Positions 19,561 to 29,033 of a stretch of 64,000 nt of DNA are shown here, piece by piece (the first letter of the stretch is position 1; each line of letters begins with the position of its first letter). The notes beneath the pieces were generated by a model. The model had not been told where the DNA came from. It saw only the letters and a program-made list of their open reading frames with translations, and did not search any database. Source of the DNA: Sphingomonas sp. S2-65 (GTDB taxonomy: Bacteria; Pseudomonadota; Alphaproteobacteria; Sphingomonadales; Sphingomonadaceae); assembly GCF_021513175.1 (NCBI RefSeq), contig NZ_CP090953.1, positions 1,173,001 to 1,237,000 of the forward strand, in the 5' to 3' direction. The position numbers and the translations under genes are program-made.

Positions 19561-20627
19561 CGCAGCTTCAGCGTGGAGAGCCCCGCCAGCGCCAGCACGA
19601 AGGCGATGATCCAGAAGCGGATCACCACCGTCGGCTCCGACCAGCCGAGCTGTTCGAAATGGTGGTGGATCGGCGCCATCTTGAACACCCGCTTGCCGGT
19701 GCGCTTGAAGAAGAACACCTGGATGATGACGCTCATCGCCTCGACCACGAACAGCCCGCCGATGATGCCGAGCACCAGCTCGTGGTGCGAAGTCACGGCG
19801 ATCGTGCCCAGCGCCCCGCCCAGCGCCAGGCTGCCGGTGTCGCCCATGAACACCGCCGCGGGCGGCGCATTGAACCACAGGAACGCCAGCCCCGCACCGA
19901 TGATCGCGCCGCAGAAGATCGCCAGCTCGCCCGATCCCGGAACGTGCGGGATGCCCAGATAGGTCGCGAACTTCACGTTGCCGGTCAGGTAGACGATCAC
20001 CATGAACGCCAGGCTGGCGATGATCACCGGCATCGACGCGAGCCCGTCGAGCCCGTCGGTCAGGTTGACCGCATTGCCGAACGCCACGATCGTGAAGGCG
20101 GCAAAGACGATGTAGAAATAGCCCAGGTCCGGATGCACCCCGCTCAGGAACGGCACGTATAATTCGGTCGAGCCCTGCGAGATGATGATCCAGCTCGCGA
20201 TCCCCGCGATGATGAACTCGCCCAGCAGCCGCGTCCGCCCCGAAACCCCCGCGGTGCTCGCCTTGCGCACCTTGTCATAGTCGTCGAGGAACCCGATCAT
20301 CCCGAACCCGCAGGTCACGAACATGCACGCCCAGACATAAGGGTTGCTCAGGTCCATCCACAGCAGCAGCGACACGGTCAGCGCGGTCAGGATCATCAGC
20401 CCGCCCATCGTCGGCGTGCCGCGCTTGGCCAGGTGGCTCTGCGGCCCATCGGCGCGGATCGGCTGCCCCTTGCCCTGCCGCACCCGCAGCCAGCCGATGA
20501 AGCGCGGCCCGATGATCAGCCCCAGCAGCAGCGCCGTCGCCACGGCCGCGCCGGTGCGAAAGGTCAGATACCGGATCAGGTTGAGGATACCGGGGAAGCC
20601 CAGATGCTCCGCGATCAGGTACAGCAT
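19557..20627 (-). CDS. mraY: Phospho-N-acetylmuramoyl-pentapeptide-transferase
   Basis: A 356-residue polytopic enzyme that transfers phospho-MurNAc-pentapeptide to undecaprenyl phosphate, forming lipid I. Family motifs: [19 protein letters not shown], the Asp-rich [60 protein letters not shown] with the catalytic Asp, and [20 protein letters not shown]. About ten transmembrane helices are apparent. The ATG overlaps the murF stop by one base (TAATG), and the gene ends in a 4-base overlap with murD. Confidence 0.98.
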   Translation of the reverse strand: MLYLIAEHLGFPGILNLIRYLTFRTGAAVATALLLGLIIGPRFIGWLRVRQGKGQPIRADGPQSHLAKRGTPTMGGLMILTALTVSLLLWMDLSNPYVWACMFVTCGFGMIGFLDDYDKVRKASTAGVSGRTRLLGEFIIAGIASWIIISQGSTELYVPFLSGVHPDLGYFYIVFAAFTIVAFGNAVNLTDGLDGLASMPVIIASLAFMVIVYLTGNVKFATYLGIPHVPGSGELAIFCGAIIGAGLAFLWFNAPPAAVFMGDTGSLALGGALGTIAVTSHHELVLGIIGGLFVVEAMSVIIQVFFFKRTGKRVFKMAPIHHHFEQLGWSEPTVVIRFWIIAFVLALAGLSTLKLR

Positions 20628-22003
20628 TAGGCAACAGCCCTTTCCGCCAGCGCCGCCACCAATGTGGACAGCCGCACGCCATTCGAACCCTTGACGAGAA
20701 CCGCGTCTCCCGGCGCCAGCACGGCTTCCAGCCGTTCGCGCGCCTGCGCGGCGTCGGGCACATGGACGAAATCGATCCGGCCCTCAAGCGCCTTCGCAAG
20801 CGGCCCCATCTCGTCGCCGACCAGGATCGCCTGCGCCACCCCGGCGGCCGCGATCGGTGCGGCCAGTTCGGCATGGAACGCCGCCGAATGCGCGCCCAGC
20901 TCGCGCATCTCGCCCAGCACCACCAGCTTGCGCCCGGCCTCCTGCGCCAGCACCGCCAGCGTCGCGCGCATCGACGCCGGATTGGCGTTGTAGCTCTCGT
21001 CGACGACCAGCGCCTCGCCGTCACCCACCCGCACCGTCATCCGCGCACCGCGCCCGGCCAGCCCGCCCATCTCGGCCAGCGCCAGCCCCGCCATCTCCAG
21101 GTCGCCGCCCGCCGCGTCCACCGCCACCAGGATCGCCATCGCGTTCGACACCCAGTGCGCGCCTGGCTGCGACACGGTGAAGCTCAGCTCGCGCTCGCCG
21201 AAACGCGCCGACACGAACGTGCCGCCGCTCGGCAGCCGCATCGTCTCGACCGCGCGATAGTCCGCGCCCTTGCCCAGGCCAAAGGTCACGATGCGCCCCG
21301 CATGCGGCCGCGCCGCGTCGATCAGCCGGTCGCGGTGTGGGCTGTCGAACGGCACCACTGCGGTGCCGCCAGGCTCCAGCCCCTGGAAGATCTCGCCCTT
21401 TGCATCGGCGATCGCTTCTTCGGACGCGAAGAAACCCATATGCGCCGGCGCGATGGTGGTGACGATCGCCACGTGCGGCCGCACCAGCCGGGTGAGCTGC
21501 GCCAGCTCGCCGGCGTGGTTCATCCCCATCTCGAACACGCCGAAGCGCGTCGCCGCCGGCATCCGCGCCAGGCTCAGCGGCACGCCGGTATGGTTGTTGT
21601 AGCTCTTGACCGAACGATGCGCACAGCCCGGCTCCACCCGGTCGAGCGCCGCGAACAGCGCCTCCTTGGTCCCGGTCTTGCCCACCGATCCGGTGACGCC
21701 GATCACCGTGCCGGCCATCCGCGCCCGCGCCGCCCGCCCCAGCGCGTCGAGCGCGGCGGTCGTATCGGCAACCCGCACCTGCGGCCCCTCGACCGCATCG
21801 GACACGATCGCCCCCGCCGCGCCGCTGGCAAAGGCCTGCGCGACGAAGCGATGCCCGTCGGTCGCCTCGCCCTTGAGCGCCAGGAACAGGTCGCCGGGAC
21901 CGACTTCGCGCGAGTCGAAGGTTACGCCGGTGGCGGCGAAGTCCGCGGAAGGACTTCCACCCGTCGCGGCAGCAATTTCCTCGGAGGTCCAAAGCGGCGT
22001 CAT
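20627..22003 (-). CDS. murF: UDP-N-acetylmuramoyl-tripeptide-D-alanyl-D-alanine ligase
   Basis: A 458-residue Mur ligase that joins D-Ala-D-Ala to the UDP-MurNAc tripeptide. The N-terminal domain has [20 protein letters not shown], the P-loop is [20 protein letters not shown], followed by [20 protein letters not shown], and the C-terminal domain has [20 protein letters not shown]. The ATG at 22003 matches the family start; the open frame upstream translates repeat DNA. A spacer of 193 bases separates it from the murE stop, the only sizeable gap in the mur genes. Confidence 0.97.
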   Translation of the reverse strand: MTPLWTSEEIAAATGGSPSADFAATGVTFDSREVGPGDLFLALKGEATDGHRFVAQAFASGAAGAIVSDAVEGPQVRVADTTAALDALGRAARARMAGTVIGVTGSVGKTGTKEALFAALDRVEPGCAHRSVKSYNNHTGVPLSLARMPAATRFGVFEMGMNHAGELAQLTRLVRPHVAIVTTIAPAHMGFFASEEAIADAKGEIFQGLEPGGTAVVPFDSPHRDRLIDAARPHAGRIVTFGLGKGADYRAVETMRLPSGGTFVSARFGERELSFTVSQPGAHWVSNAMAILVAVDAAGGDLEMAGLALAEMGGLAGRGARMTVRVGDGEALVVDESYNANPASMRATLAVLAQEAGRKLVVLGEMRELGAHSAAFHAELAAPIAAAGVAQAILVGDEMGPLAKALEGRIDFVHVPDAAQARERLEAVLAPGDAVLVKGSNGVRLSTLVAALAERAVA

Positions 22004-22007
22004 GCCC

Positions 22008-22190
22008 CTCCTCCCCCTAGACGGGGGAGGATAGCGTAGCTTGCGAGCTCGCTCGCTAGCGCAGCTTGGAGAGGGTGAGCGGCGCGCATGCGCCGCGCGA
22101 TTTGCGTCGCAAATCGCACCCCTCTCCCTCCCAGTGCCTGCGGCAGCGGGCCCCTCCCTCCCCCGCAAAGGGGGAGGGCATCATCGGCAA
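22008..22190. repeat. Composite palindromic repeat in the murE-murF spacer
   Basis: The spacer is filled by at least four hairpin-forming segments: CCTCCTCCCCCTAGACGGGGGAGGA at the murF end; a GCGGCGCGCATGCGCCGCGC palindrome; GCGATTTGC-GTC-GCAAATCGC; and CCTCCCTCCCCCGCAAAGGGGGAGGG at the murE end. The two outer hairpins are related to each other and to the element between rpoC and rpoB. No gene is present. It probably adds strong RNA structure between murE and murF on the dcw transcript. Confidence 0.82.
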
Positions 22191-22196
22191 AAACCC

Positions 22197-23612
22197 TCAC
22201 GCCGCGCACTCGCGCGCGACGGCGACATCATCGAACGGCAGCACCAGGTCGCCGACGACCTGCCCCTGCTCATGTCCCTTGCCGGCCAGCAGCACGATGT
22301 CGCCCGCCCCGGCCGTGCCGATCGCCGCGGCGATCGCCGCGCGCCGGTCGCCGATCTCCTGCGCCTCGGGGGCGCCCTTGAGCATCTCGCGCCGGATCGC
22401 CGCCGGGTCTTCGCCGCGCGGGTTGTCGTCGGTGACGATCACCACGTCCGCGCCGGCAGCCGCGGCGCGCCCCATCGGCTCGCGCTTGCCGGGGTCGCGG
22501 TCGCCACCGGCGCCCAGCACCAGGATCAGCCGACCCTCGGCATGCGGCTTGAGCGCCGCGATCGCCGCCTCCACCGCATCGGGGGTATGGGCATAATCGA
22601 CATAGACCGGCGCGCCCGCGGCGGTGATCACCGCCCGCTCCAGCCGCCCGCGCACCGGCTGCAACCGCGCCAGATTGGCGAGCGTCGCCGCGACATTGCC
22701 GCCGCTCGCGATCACCAATCCTGCGGCGACCAGCGCGTTCGCCGCCTGATACGCGCCGATCAGCGGCAGGTTTACCTTGTGCGTAGCGCCCTCCGCCTCG
22801 ATCACCAGCCCCTGGCCCAGCAACGTCGGCGTGCGCGACACCAGCTTCAGCGTCGTGCCATGCTCGCCCACCGTGATCAGCCGGTTGCCGCGCATCCGCG
22901 CCAGTTCCTCGACGCGCGGCGCATGCGGATCGTCGGCCCACACCACCGCCGTGCCGTCGGAGTCGAGCACATCGGCGAACAGCCGCAGCTTCGCGCAGAA
23001 ATAGGCGGCCATGTCGCCGTGATAGTCGAGATGGTCGCGGCTCAGATTGGTGAACGCCGCCGCGCGCACCGCCAGCCCCTCGGTGCGATATTGCGACAGC
23101 CCGTGCGACGAGGCTTCGAACGCGACATGGCTGACGCCCTCGCGTGCCAGCCCGGCGACGTTGGACAGGAAAGTGACGATGTCCGGCGTGGTCAGCCCGG
23201 TGCTCACCCGCTCGTCGGCGGTGGTGACGCCCAGCGTCCCGATCGACGCGGCGTGATGCCCGGCCATCCGCCACAGCTGGCGAGTCATCTCCACGGTGGA
23301 GGTCTTGCCGTTGGTCCCGGTCACCGCGACCGACATTTGCGGGAACGGCGCGAAGAACGCCGCCGCCAGCCGTGCGAACGCCTCGCGCGGATTGTCGCTG
23401 GCGATATGCACTGCGCCCTCGACCACCGCCTCGCGCCGCGCCACCACCGCGACCGCGCCCGATCGCACCGCATCGGCGATATAGTCTTCGCCGTTCACCC
23501 GCGCGCCCAAGAACGCACCGAAGATCGTTCCCGGCGCGACCTTGCGGTGGTCGATCGCGAACCCGGTGACGAGGGCGTCCTGGCCCTCGCCGGTCAGGCT
23601 ACCCAGCTTCAT
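22197..23612 (-). CDS. murE: UDP-N-acetylmuramoyl-L-alanyl-D-glutamate-2,6-diaminopimelate ligase
   Basis: A 471-residue Mur ligase adding the third stem residue. The P-loop is VAVTGTNGKTSTVEMTRQLW, the carbamylated-Lys region lies after HVAFEASSHGLSQYRTEGLA, and TNLSRDHLDYHGDMAAYF is typical. The motif DDNPRGEDP selects meso-diaminopimelate rather than lysine, as expected for a Gram-negative cell wall. The ATG at 23612 overlaps the ftsI stop by 4 bases. Downstream is repeat DNA rather than an immediate murF start. Confidence 0.97.
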   Translation of the reverse strand: MKLGSLTGEGQDALVTGFAIDHRKVAPGTIFGAFLGARVNGEDYIADAVRSGAVAVVARREAVVEGAVHIASDNPREAFARLAAAFFAPFPQMSVAVTGTNGKTSTVEMTRQLWRMAGHHAASIGTLGVTTADERVSTGLTTPDIVTFLSNVAGLAREGVSHVAFEASSHGLSQYRTEGLAVRAAAFTNLSRDHLDYHGDMAAYFCAKLRLFADVLDSDGTAVVWADDPHAPRVEELARMRGNRLITVGEHGTTLKLVSRTPTLLGQGLVIEAEGATHKVNLPLIGAYQAANALVAAGLVIASGGNVAATLANLARLQPVRGRLERAVITAAGAPVYVDYAHTPDAVEAAIAALKPHAEGRLILVLGAGGDRDPGKREPMGRAAAAGADVVIVTDDNPRGEDPAAIRREMLKGAPEAQEIGDRRAAIAAAIGTAGAGDIVLLAGKGHEQGQVVGDLVLPFDDVAVARECAA

Positions 23613-25315
23613 CGCGCCGCCTTCGTGCCGGCCGGCCCCGCCCAGAGCAGCGGCATCAGGTCGCCCAGTTCGATGTCGCGGCTGTTGTCGGGCGTCACGC
23701 CCAGGATCGATCCGGTCCGGCTCACCACCCGGCTGACCACCGGCGACGCGGTCCAGGCGGCGGTGGTGCGGGAAACGGTGGCGGTGCGTTGCGGCGAGTC
23801 GAGCATGGCCACCACCACATAGCGCGGCGCGTCGATCGGGAAAGCCGCGGCGAAGGTGGAAACGTTGCGGCCCTTGTCATATCCGCCGGCCGACGCAGCC
23901 TCGGCGGTGCCGGTCTTCCCGCCCAGCCGATAGCCCTTGGCCTCGCCCATCCGGCCGGTGCCCTTCAGCACGATCAGCCGCAGCATCTGGCGCATGCGGC
24001 GGCTGGTGGCCTCGTTCATTACCCGCGTGCCGGCGACTTCCTTGCCGGGCGCAACCTTCAGCAGCGTCGCCGGGCGCAGCGTGCCGCCATTGACCATCGC
24101 GGCATAGGCATTGGCCAGGTGCAGCGGCGTCACTGCGATGCCATGGCCATAGGCAGTCGTCATCACCGTGGTCCGCGCCCAATAGGTCGGCCAGAGCGGC
24201 TTGGCGCCGTCCCCCAGCTCGATTTGCGCGCGCTGGTCGAACCCCAGCCGCTGGAACAGGCTCTGCATCCGCGCGGCCCCCATCTCGTCGGCGATCCGCG
24301 CGGTGGCGATGTTGGACGAATAGATCAGCACTTCGGGCACGGTAAGCCAGCGAAAGGTCTCGTCGCCCGGATCGTCGCTGATCCGGAAGCGCCCGACCTG
24401 AAGCGGATGCGTCGCGTCGAACCGGCGCGCCATCGACGGCATCAGCCCCGCATCGATCGAACCCGCGACTGCCAGCGGCTTGAAGGTCGATCCAAGCTCG
24501 TACACGCTCTGGGTCACGTTGTTGCGCGGCGGAATGCCCCGAATCGCATTCGGATTGAACGTCGGCAGCGACACCATCGCCATCACTTCGCCGGTGCGTA
24601 CGTCCAGCACGATCCCGGCCGCGCCGCGCGCCTGGAACGTGTTCATCGCCCCGCCCAGCTCGCTCTCCATCGCCGCCTGCACGCGCGCGTCGATCGACAG
24701 GGCGACCGGCTGGCTGCGCAGCGCCGGATCGGACAGGCGCTTCTCCAGCACCTTTTCCATGCCCGCCACGCCATGACCGTTGGAATCGATGAAGCCCAGC
24801 ACATGCGCGGCCATCGTCGATTGGGGGTACAGCCGGTCGGGCTCGCGCTGGAACTCGATCGCCGGCTCGCCCAGCGCGTTCACTGCGCTGACCAGCTCGG
24901 GCAGCGCCCGGCGCTTCAGAAAGGCAAAGCCGCTGCCGGAATTTAGGATCGCCTGATAGCGCGCGGCGGTCTGATCCGGGATCAGCTCGGCCAGCTTCTG
25001 GGCCAATGCCGCCTTGTCGCCGATCACCTGGTTCGGGTGGATCGCGATCGTCCATGCGTCGATGGTGCGCGCCAGCGGCGCGCCGTTCCGGTCGACGATG
25101 TCGCCGCGCGGCGGGATCAGCCCGGCATTGATGTCGCGCGCCGTCGCCGGCTGGGCCCACAGCGCCAGCAGCGCCAGCTTGGCGATCACCACCAGCATGC
25201 CCGCGCCGAACAGCAGCGACAGCACCATCAGGCGCAGCTGGGCAACGGCGACGAGCGCCTGCCGGGCACCGCCCGTGCGGCCCTGCCGGGCCGGCGGGGC
25301 GACGACGACGATCAA
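23609..25315 (-). CDS. ftsI: Septal peptidoglycan transpeptidase FtsI (PBP3)
   Basis: A 568-residue class B penicillin-binding protein that crosslinks septal glycan together with FtsW. It has one transmembrane helix near residues 31-53, a pedestal domain (LIPPRGDIVDRNGAPLART), and the transpeptidase domain with active-site motifs STFK (276-279), SSN (333-335) and KTG (467-469). The C-terminus ends soon after the catalytic domain. The start is a TTG at 25315 in a TTGA overlap with the ftsL stop; no ATG lies nearby before the membrane helix. The gene ends in an ATGA overlap with murE. Confidence 0.96.
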   Translation of the reverse strand: MIVVVAPPARQGRTGGARQALVAVAQLRLMVLSLLFGAGMLVVIAKLALLALWAQPATARDINAGLIPPRGDIVDRNGAPLARTIDAWTIAIHPNQVIGDKAALAQKLAELIPDQTAARYQAILNSGSGFAFLKRRALPELVSAVNALGEPAIEFQREPDRLYPQSTMAAHVLGFIDSNGHGVAGMEKVLEKRLSDPALRSQPVALSIDARVQAAMESELGGAMNTFQARGAAGIVLDVRTGEVMAMVSLPTFNPNAIRGIPPRNNVTQSVYELGSTFKPLAVAGSIDAGLMPSMARRFDATHPLQVGRFRISDDPGDETFRWLTVPEVLIYSSNIATARIADEMGAARMQSLFQRLGFDQRAQIELGDGAKPLWPTYWARTTVMTTAYGHGIAVTPLHLANAYAAMVNGGTLRPATLLKVAPGKEVAGTRVMNEATSRRMRQMLRLIVLKGTGRMGEAKGYRLGGKTGTAEAASAGGYDKGRNVSTFAAAFPIDAPRYVVVAMLDSPQRTATVSRTTAAWTASPVVSRVVSRTGSILGVTPDNSRDIELGDLMPLLWAGPAGTKAAR

Positions 25316-25884
25316 CGCAGTGCCAGCTTCTCGCGCTTCGCCAGCTTGGCGAGGTCGTCTAGAGTCGATGCACTCAGCACGCCCGTCTCGGCCATGGCTA
25401 CCGCCTGGCCACTCGCCTTCTTCATCAGCTTCTTGATGTCCCCGCTCGCTTGCGCGACTGCCTTCACGGGCACCGCGCCGGGCTGAGCACCCTGCACCGG
25501 CTGCGGCGTGACGGCCGGCGCCGCGGCGATCGGGGCTGGGGTCACGCCGGTCGGCACGACCAATGCGGCGGTCTGCAACGTCGCCTCACCCGGCATCTGG
25601 TCCAGGCTTGCCAGCGCTGTCTCGCCGGGAAGGAACTGCTGGGCGTCGGGCGCGGCCAGTGCCAGCACTTCGCCGTTCCAGCGCTCCAGCTGGGCCAGGT
25701 TGGCGCGCGTGTTGAACTCGGTCTCGAGCTGGCGGATGTCCTTCTGCGCGGCGACGATCGCGGCCTTGGTCGCGTTGAGCTTCGCCTGCTCGGCGGCGCC
25801 GTGCGAATTCACCAGATAGCAGGCGGGCGCCACCACGACGCCGCACAGGAACCATCCCACACCCCTGAAGCGATTCATCGCCAT
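25312..25884 (-). CDS. ftsL: FtsL-like divisome protein
   Basis: 190 residues: a short N-terminus, one transmembrane helix at about 9-27 (VGWFLCGVVVAPACYLVNS), then a heptad-like stretch of about 45 residues (AAIVAAQKDIRQLETEF, then RANLAQLERWN) consistent with a coiled coil. This topology and the position between rsmH and ftsI identify it as the FtsL counterpart, which activates FtsWI with FtsB and FtsQ. It is longer than the usual 100-120 residues because of an Ala/Pro-rich C-terminal tail (from about residue 95) ending in a basic segment. FtsL diverges quickly, so the call rests on context and topology. It overlaps rsmH (TAATG) and ftsI (TTGA). Confidence 0.8.
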   Translation of the reverse strand: MAMNRFRGVGWFLCGVVVAPACYLVNSHGAAEQAKLNATKAAIVAAQKDIRQLETEFNTRANLAQLERWNGEVLALAAPDAQQFLPGETALASLDQMPGEATLQTAALVVPTGVTPAPIAAAPAVTPQPVQGAQPGAVPVKAVAQASGDIKKLMKKASGQAVAMAETGVLSASTLDDLAKLAKREKLALR

Positions 25885-26837
25885 TACGCCACTCCCTCAC
25901 TGGACCACGGCGCCGCGGCCGTGCGACGCGCCACGCGCAACGTCGCCGACCGTGCGCGCGGATTACGCGCCAACTCCGCCTCGCTCGGCCGAACGGCCTT
26001 TGCGGGCGTCTCGAAACTCGGTTCCGCCCGCGGGCCGACCGCCGGGCGGTGCCGCGAACCCGCGGGCTCGCTGCCGCTGCGCTCGCGCAGGAACCGCTTC
26101 ACCAGCCGGTCCTCCAGGCTGTGGAACGTCACCACCGCCAGCCGGCCGCCAGGCTTCAGCACGCGCTCGGCCGCGGCCAGCCCTTCCGTGAGTTCGTCCA
26201 GCTCGCGGTTCAGGTGGATGCGGATTGCCTGAAACACCCGGGTTGCCGGGTCCTTCTTGTCATGCGGCTTGTGGTTTAAGGCTTTCCTAACCACGTTCGC
26301 CAGTTCGGAAGTCCGCTTAAGGGGCCTTGCGGATACGATCGCCCGCGCCACGCGCCGCGACCGCGGTTCCTCGCCATATTGAAACAGCACGTCGGCGATC
26401 GCCGCCTCGTCGGCGGTGTTCAGCCATTCTTCGGCGCTCTCGCCGGCCTGGCTCATGCGCATGTCGAGCGGCCCGTCCTGCTGGATCGAAAAACCACGCT
26501 CGGCCTGGTCGAGCTGCATCGACGACACGCCGATGTCCAACGTCACCCCGTCGACCGGCGCCAGCCCGCGCCGCTCCAGCTCGTCGGCCAGCTGGCTGAA
26601 CGGCGCCTCGATCAGCACCAGCCTGCCGTCATGCTCGGCGACGATGGATTGGCCGCCTTCGATCGCGGAGGGGTCACGATCGAAAGCGGCCACCTCGGCA
26701 CCCTGCGCGAGGATCGCTCTGGTGTATCCGCCCGCGCCGAAGGTCGCGTCGACGTGGCGCTCACCGGTCTGGATGGCGAGCCCGTCGAGCACTTCGTCGA
26801 GCAAAACCGGGATGTGCGGCTGGCCGGGCGCGCTCAC
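25884..26837 (-). CDS. rsmH: 16S rRNA (cytosine(1402)-N(4))-methyltransferase
   Basis: A 317-residue SAM-dependent enzyme (also called MraW) that methylates C1402 of 16S rRNA. Motifs: [20 protein letters not shown], the SAM-binding [55 protein letters not shown], and [19 protein letters not shown] followed by [18 protein letters not shown]. The start is a GTG at 26837 overlapping the mraZ stop as GTGA; the longer open frame upstream is not homologous. It ends one base into ftsL. Confidence 0.97.
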   Translation of the reverse strand: MSAPGQPHIPVLLDEVLDGLAIQTGERHVDATFGAGGYTRAILAQGAEVAAFDRDPSAIEGGQSIVAEHDGRLVLIEAPFSQLADELERRGLAPVDGVTLDIGVSSMQLDQAERGFSIQQDGPLDMRMSQAGESAEEWLNTADEAAIADVLFQYGEEPRSRRVARAIVSARPLKRTSELANVVRKALNHKPHDKKDPATRVFQAIRIHLNRELDELTEGLAAAERVLKPGGRLAVVTFHSLEDRLVKRFLRERSGSEPAGSRHRPAVGPRAEPSFETPAKAVRPSEAELARNPRARSATLRVARRTAAAPWSSEGVA

Positions 26838-27319
26838 AGCTTCACTCCCTTGCTCTCGCACAGGAAGGCGCAGATTTCGCGCAGGCCGGCGTCGGCATTC
26901 TCGTCGGCCATCAGCACTTCGGGTGCCCAGATGTCGAACGTCTCGCCCGATCCGTTGAAGAACGCCCATTTGCCGATCTTGGCCTTCATCTTGAAGAAGG
27001 GCGGGAGCACGAAGCGGCCGCTATCGTCGAACGGCGCCTTCTCGACCTGGCCGAAGGCACGGCGCTTGGCGCTGGCGTCGGTGGTCTCGCCGCGGTCCGA
27101 CGCCTGCTGTTCGCGGCGGTCGATGCGGTCGTATTTTTCCTTGGACCAGCTCAGGTCGTGCGCGGACAGGCACGCATCGTCGGGATGCAGCCCTACGACG
27201 ATCTGGCGGATGTCCGAGTTGCGCTCGGCGGCGGCGCGCAGGTCGGCGGGAATGGCGACGCGACCCTTCTGGTCGACCGCCTGGAGCGCAAATCCTTCGA
27301 AAAGCTCCCTGTCCGCCAC
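26834..27319 (-). CDS. mraZ: Transcriptional regulator MraZ
   Basis: A 161-residue AbrB-like DNA-binding protein, first gene of the dcw cluster and in other bacteria its autorepressor. Two SpoVT/AbrB-type half domains are visible: [20 protein letters not shown] near residue 11 and [20 protein letters not shown] near residue 98. The family length is about 145-160 residues. It ends in a 4-base overlap with rsmH. A pair of TGGNG boxes 160 bases upstream is a plausible binding site. Confidence 0.95.
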   Translation of the reverse strand: MADRELFEGFALQAVDQKGRVAIPADLRAAAERNSDIRQIVVGLHPDDACLSAHDLSWSKEKYDRIDRREQQASDRGETTDASAKRRAFGQVEKAPFDDSGRFVLPPFFKMKAKIGKWAFFNGSGETFDIWAPEVLMADENADAGLREICAFLCESKGVKL

Positions 27320-27640
27320 GCCGCACCCCTTTGGAATCGCCCCCGACGTTCCGGTCCGCGCGATCCCGGCGCGGACTGGCTCCGGCTTTTCACCGGAAGG
27401 GATCGTCTTCCTGCACGCATTCCTAACCTAGATGCTCGCGGGCGACAACGGAGAATCCGGGGATTTCAGGGGAAATACCCCCACTTTCCGCCACTCTGGG
27501 CACGTGTTTTCACTTGAATCACGCTATGTTCGCGCTAAGTTCCTGATCGCACACGCATATGCCGCCGCGGCTTGAGCCACGGCCCGCGATCCCGCGCGTC
27601 AACAAGAAGATAAAGCGCCGGCCTAAACCAACAGCCAAGC
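27320..27640. other. Non-coding region upstream of mraZ, likely dcw promoter region
   Basis: 321 bases without a credible gene between mraZ (start 27319) and the small membrane protein gene (stop 27641), both on the minus strand. It holds a candidate MraZ operator at 27479-27493. The main dcw promoter should lie here; I could not pick out a convincing -35/-10 pair. Confidence 0.6.
27479..27493 (-). promoter_or_regulatory. Candidate MraZ operator
   Basis: On the minus strand TGGCG (27493-27489), a 5-base spacer GAAAG, and TGGGG (27483-27479), immediately followed by GTATTTCCCC. MraZ in other bacteria binds tandem TGGGN boxes separated by 5 bases upstream of its own gene. One box is imperfect and only two are obvious. 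Confidence 0.55.
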
Positions 27641-27943
27641 CTAACGCTTTGGCGACTCCGCGGACTTAGGCGCCGCAGTGGAGGAAGTGCTCGGCGTCAC
27701 GCCCAGCTCGGCCAGGGGCTCGTCCCTGCCCTTGTCGGCAGCCCCGTTCGACAGATCGTCGGTCATGTTGGCGACGACCTCGGCATTGGGCGCACCCACC
27801 GCGGTGACCGGCTCGTCACGATTGGCAGAGGAAAAGATAATGCTCGCCAGGCCAATAAGCACCAGAACGATCGCCAGTCCGGTCAACCCGACACGGAGGC
27901 GCTGCATTGCTTGGGCAGAGTCCTGGTGCGATCCCGACTTCAT
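27641..27943 (-). CDS. Small single-pass membrane protein, unknown function
   Basis: 100 residues. A hydrophilic N-terminus (MKSGSHQDSAQAMQRLRVG) leads into one transmembrane helix at about 20-38 (LTGLAIVLVLIGLASIIFS), then a polar, acidic to Ser/Pro/Ala-rich tail with no recognisable fold, probably periplasmic. No family is recognised; similar short membrane proteins are common in sphingomonads. It begins 51 bases after the cysteine synthase gene stop, on the same strand, so co-transcription is possible. Confidence 0.7.
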   Translation of the reverse strand: MKSGSHQDSAQAMQRLRVGLTGLAIVLVLIGLASIIFSSANRDEPVTAVGAPNAEVVANMTDDLSNGAADKGRDEPLAELGVTPSTSSTAAPKSAESPKR

Positions 27944-27994
27944 AAGCTGTGGCGGAAAAGTAACACCTCCCCACCCCCTTGTCTACGGAACCGC

Positions 27995-28987
27995 TCAGTC
28001 CGTCGTCAGCGACACGGGCACGGGCAGTCCCTTGGCGGCCAGCCATTCCGGATTGTAGAGCGTCGAGAGATAGCGAAAACCCGTGTCGCACAGGATCGTC
28101 ACGATCCGCTTGCCGGGGCCGAGCTGCCGCGCCAGCCGTACCGCCCCGGCCACGTTTATCCCCGAGGAAAGGCCGAGACACAGTCCTTCTTCGGTCAGCA
28201 GCCGCCGCACCCAGGCGAGCCCCTCCTCGTCCGATATGCGGAACTGGGTGTCGACGGGGGCGCCTTCCAGATTGCCGGTGATCCTGCCCTGGCCGATGCC
28301 CTCGGCGACCGACGATCCTTCGGACCTCAGCTCGCCGCACGCATAGTAATCATACAGCGCCGCGCCGTGCGGGTCGCTGAGCGCGATGCATACCCGCTCG
28401 TCCCGCGCCTTCAGGCCCATGCCGACTCCCGCCAGCGTGCCACCCGTACCCACCGCGCAAGTGAAACCGTCGATGCGGCCATCCATCTGGCTCCATATCT
28501 CTTCGGCGGTGCCGACGATATGCGCCTTGCGGTTGGCAGTGTTGTCGAACTGGTTTGCCCAGATCGCGTTCGGCGTCTCCTCGGCTATCCGGCGCGAGGT
28601 GTGCACGAAGTGCGCGGGATTGGAGTATGCCGCCGCCGGCACCAGGACGAGCTCGGCACCGAGCGCGCGGAGCGTGTCCATTTTCTCGCGGCTCTGCGTC
28701 TCGGGCATGACGATGATCGTCTTGTAGCCCTTGGCGTTCGCTACGAGCGCCATGCCGATGCCGGTGTTCCCCGCGGTACCCTCGACGATCGTGCCCCCTG
28801 GCTGGATCAGCCCGCGCTCTTCGGCATCGCGCACGATGAACAGCGCGGCACGATCCTTGACCGAGGCTCCAGGGTTCGCGAACTCGCATTTGGCATAGAT
28901 GTCGCAGCCGGTTTCTTCGCTAGGCCCCTTCAGCCGCACCAGCGGAGTGTTGCCAATGAGCGCGAGCGTATCGGATGTCACATGCAT
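27995..28987 (-). CDS. cysK: Cysteine synthase A (O-acetylserine sulfhydrylase)
   Basis: A 330-residue fold type II PLP enzyme that makes cysteine from O-acetylserine and sulfide. The substrate loop LIGNTPLVRLKG, the PLP lysine at K44 in NPGASVKDRAALFI, the Asn loop in EGTAGNTGIGMALVANAKGY and the phosphate-binding GTGGTLAGVGMGLK are all present. It differs from the shortest CysK proteins in the C-terminal half (CLGLSSGINVAGAVRLARQL is intact), and a closely related cystathionine beta-synthase-like role cannot be excluded. No neighbouring sulfur genes are present. Confidence 0.88.
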   Translation of the reverse strand: MHVTSDTLALIGNTPLVRLKGPSEETGCDIYAKCEFANPGASVKDRAALFIVRDAEERGLIQPGGTIVEGTAGNTGIGMALVANAKGYKTIIVMPETQSREKMDTLRALGAELVLVPAAAYSNPAHFVHTSRRIAEETPNAIWANQFDNTANRKAHIVGTAEEIWSQMDGRIDGFTCAVGTGGTLAGVGMGLKARDERVCIALSDPHGAALYDYYACGELRSEGSSVAEGIGQGRITGNLEGAPVDTQFRISDEEGLAWVRRLLTEEGLCLGLSSGINVAGAVRLARQLGPGKRIVTILCDTGFRYLSTLYNPEWLAAKGLPVPVSLTTD

Positions 28988-29033
28988 TGCCGCTACATAG
29001 GAAGCGCTGACCCGCTACCGCAAGCAAGCGAAA

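Noticed and set aside
27541..27640. Possible small ORF or RNA between mraZ and the small membrane protein gene
   Set aside because: No start with ribosome binding site and no stable hairpin; nothing beyond promoter DNA can be claimed.
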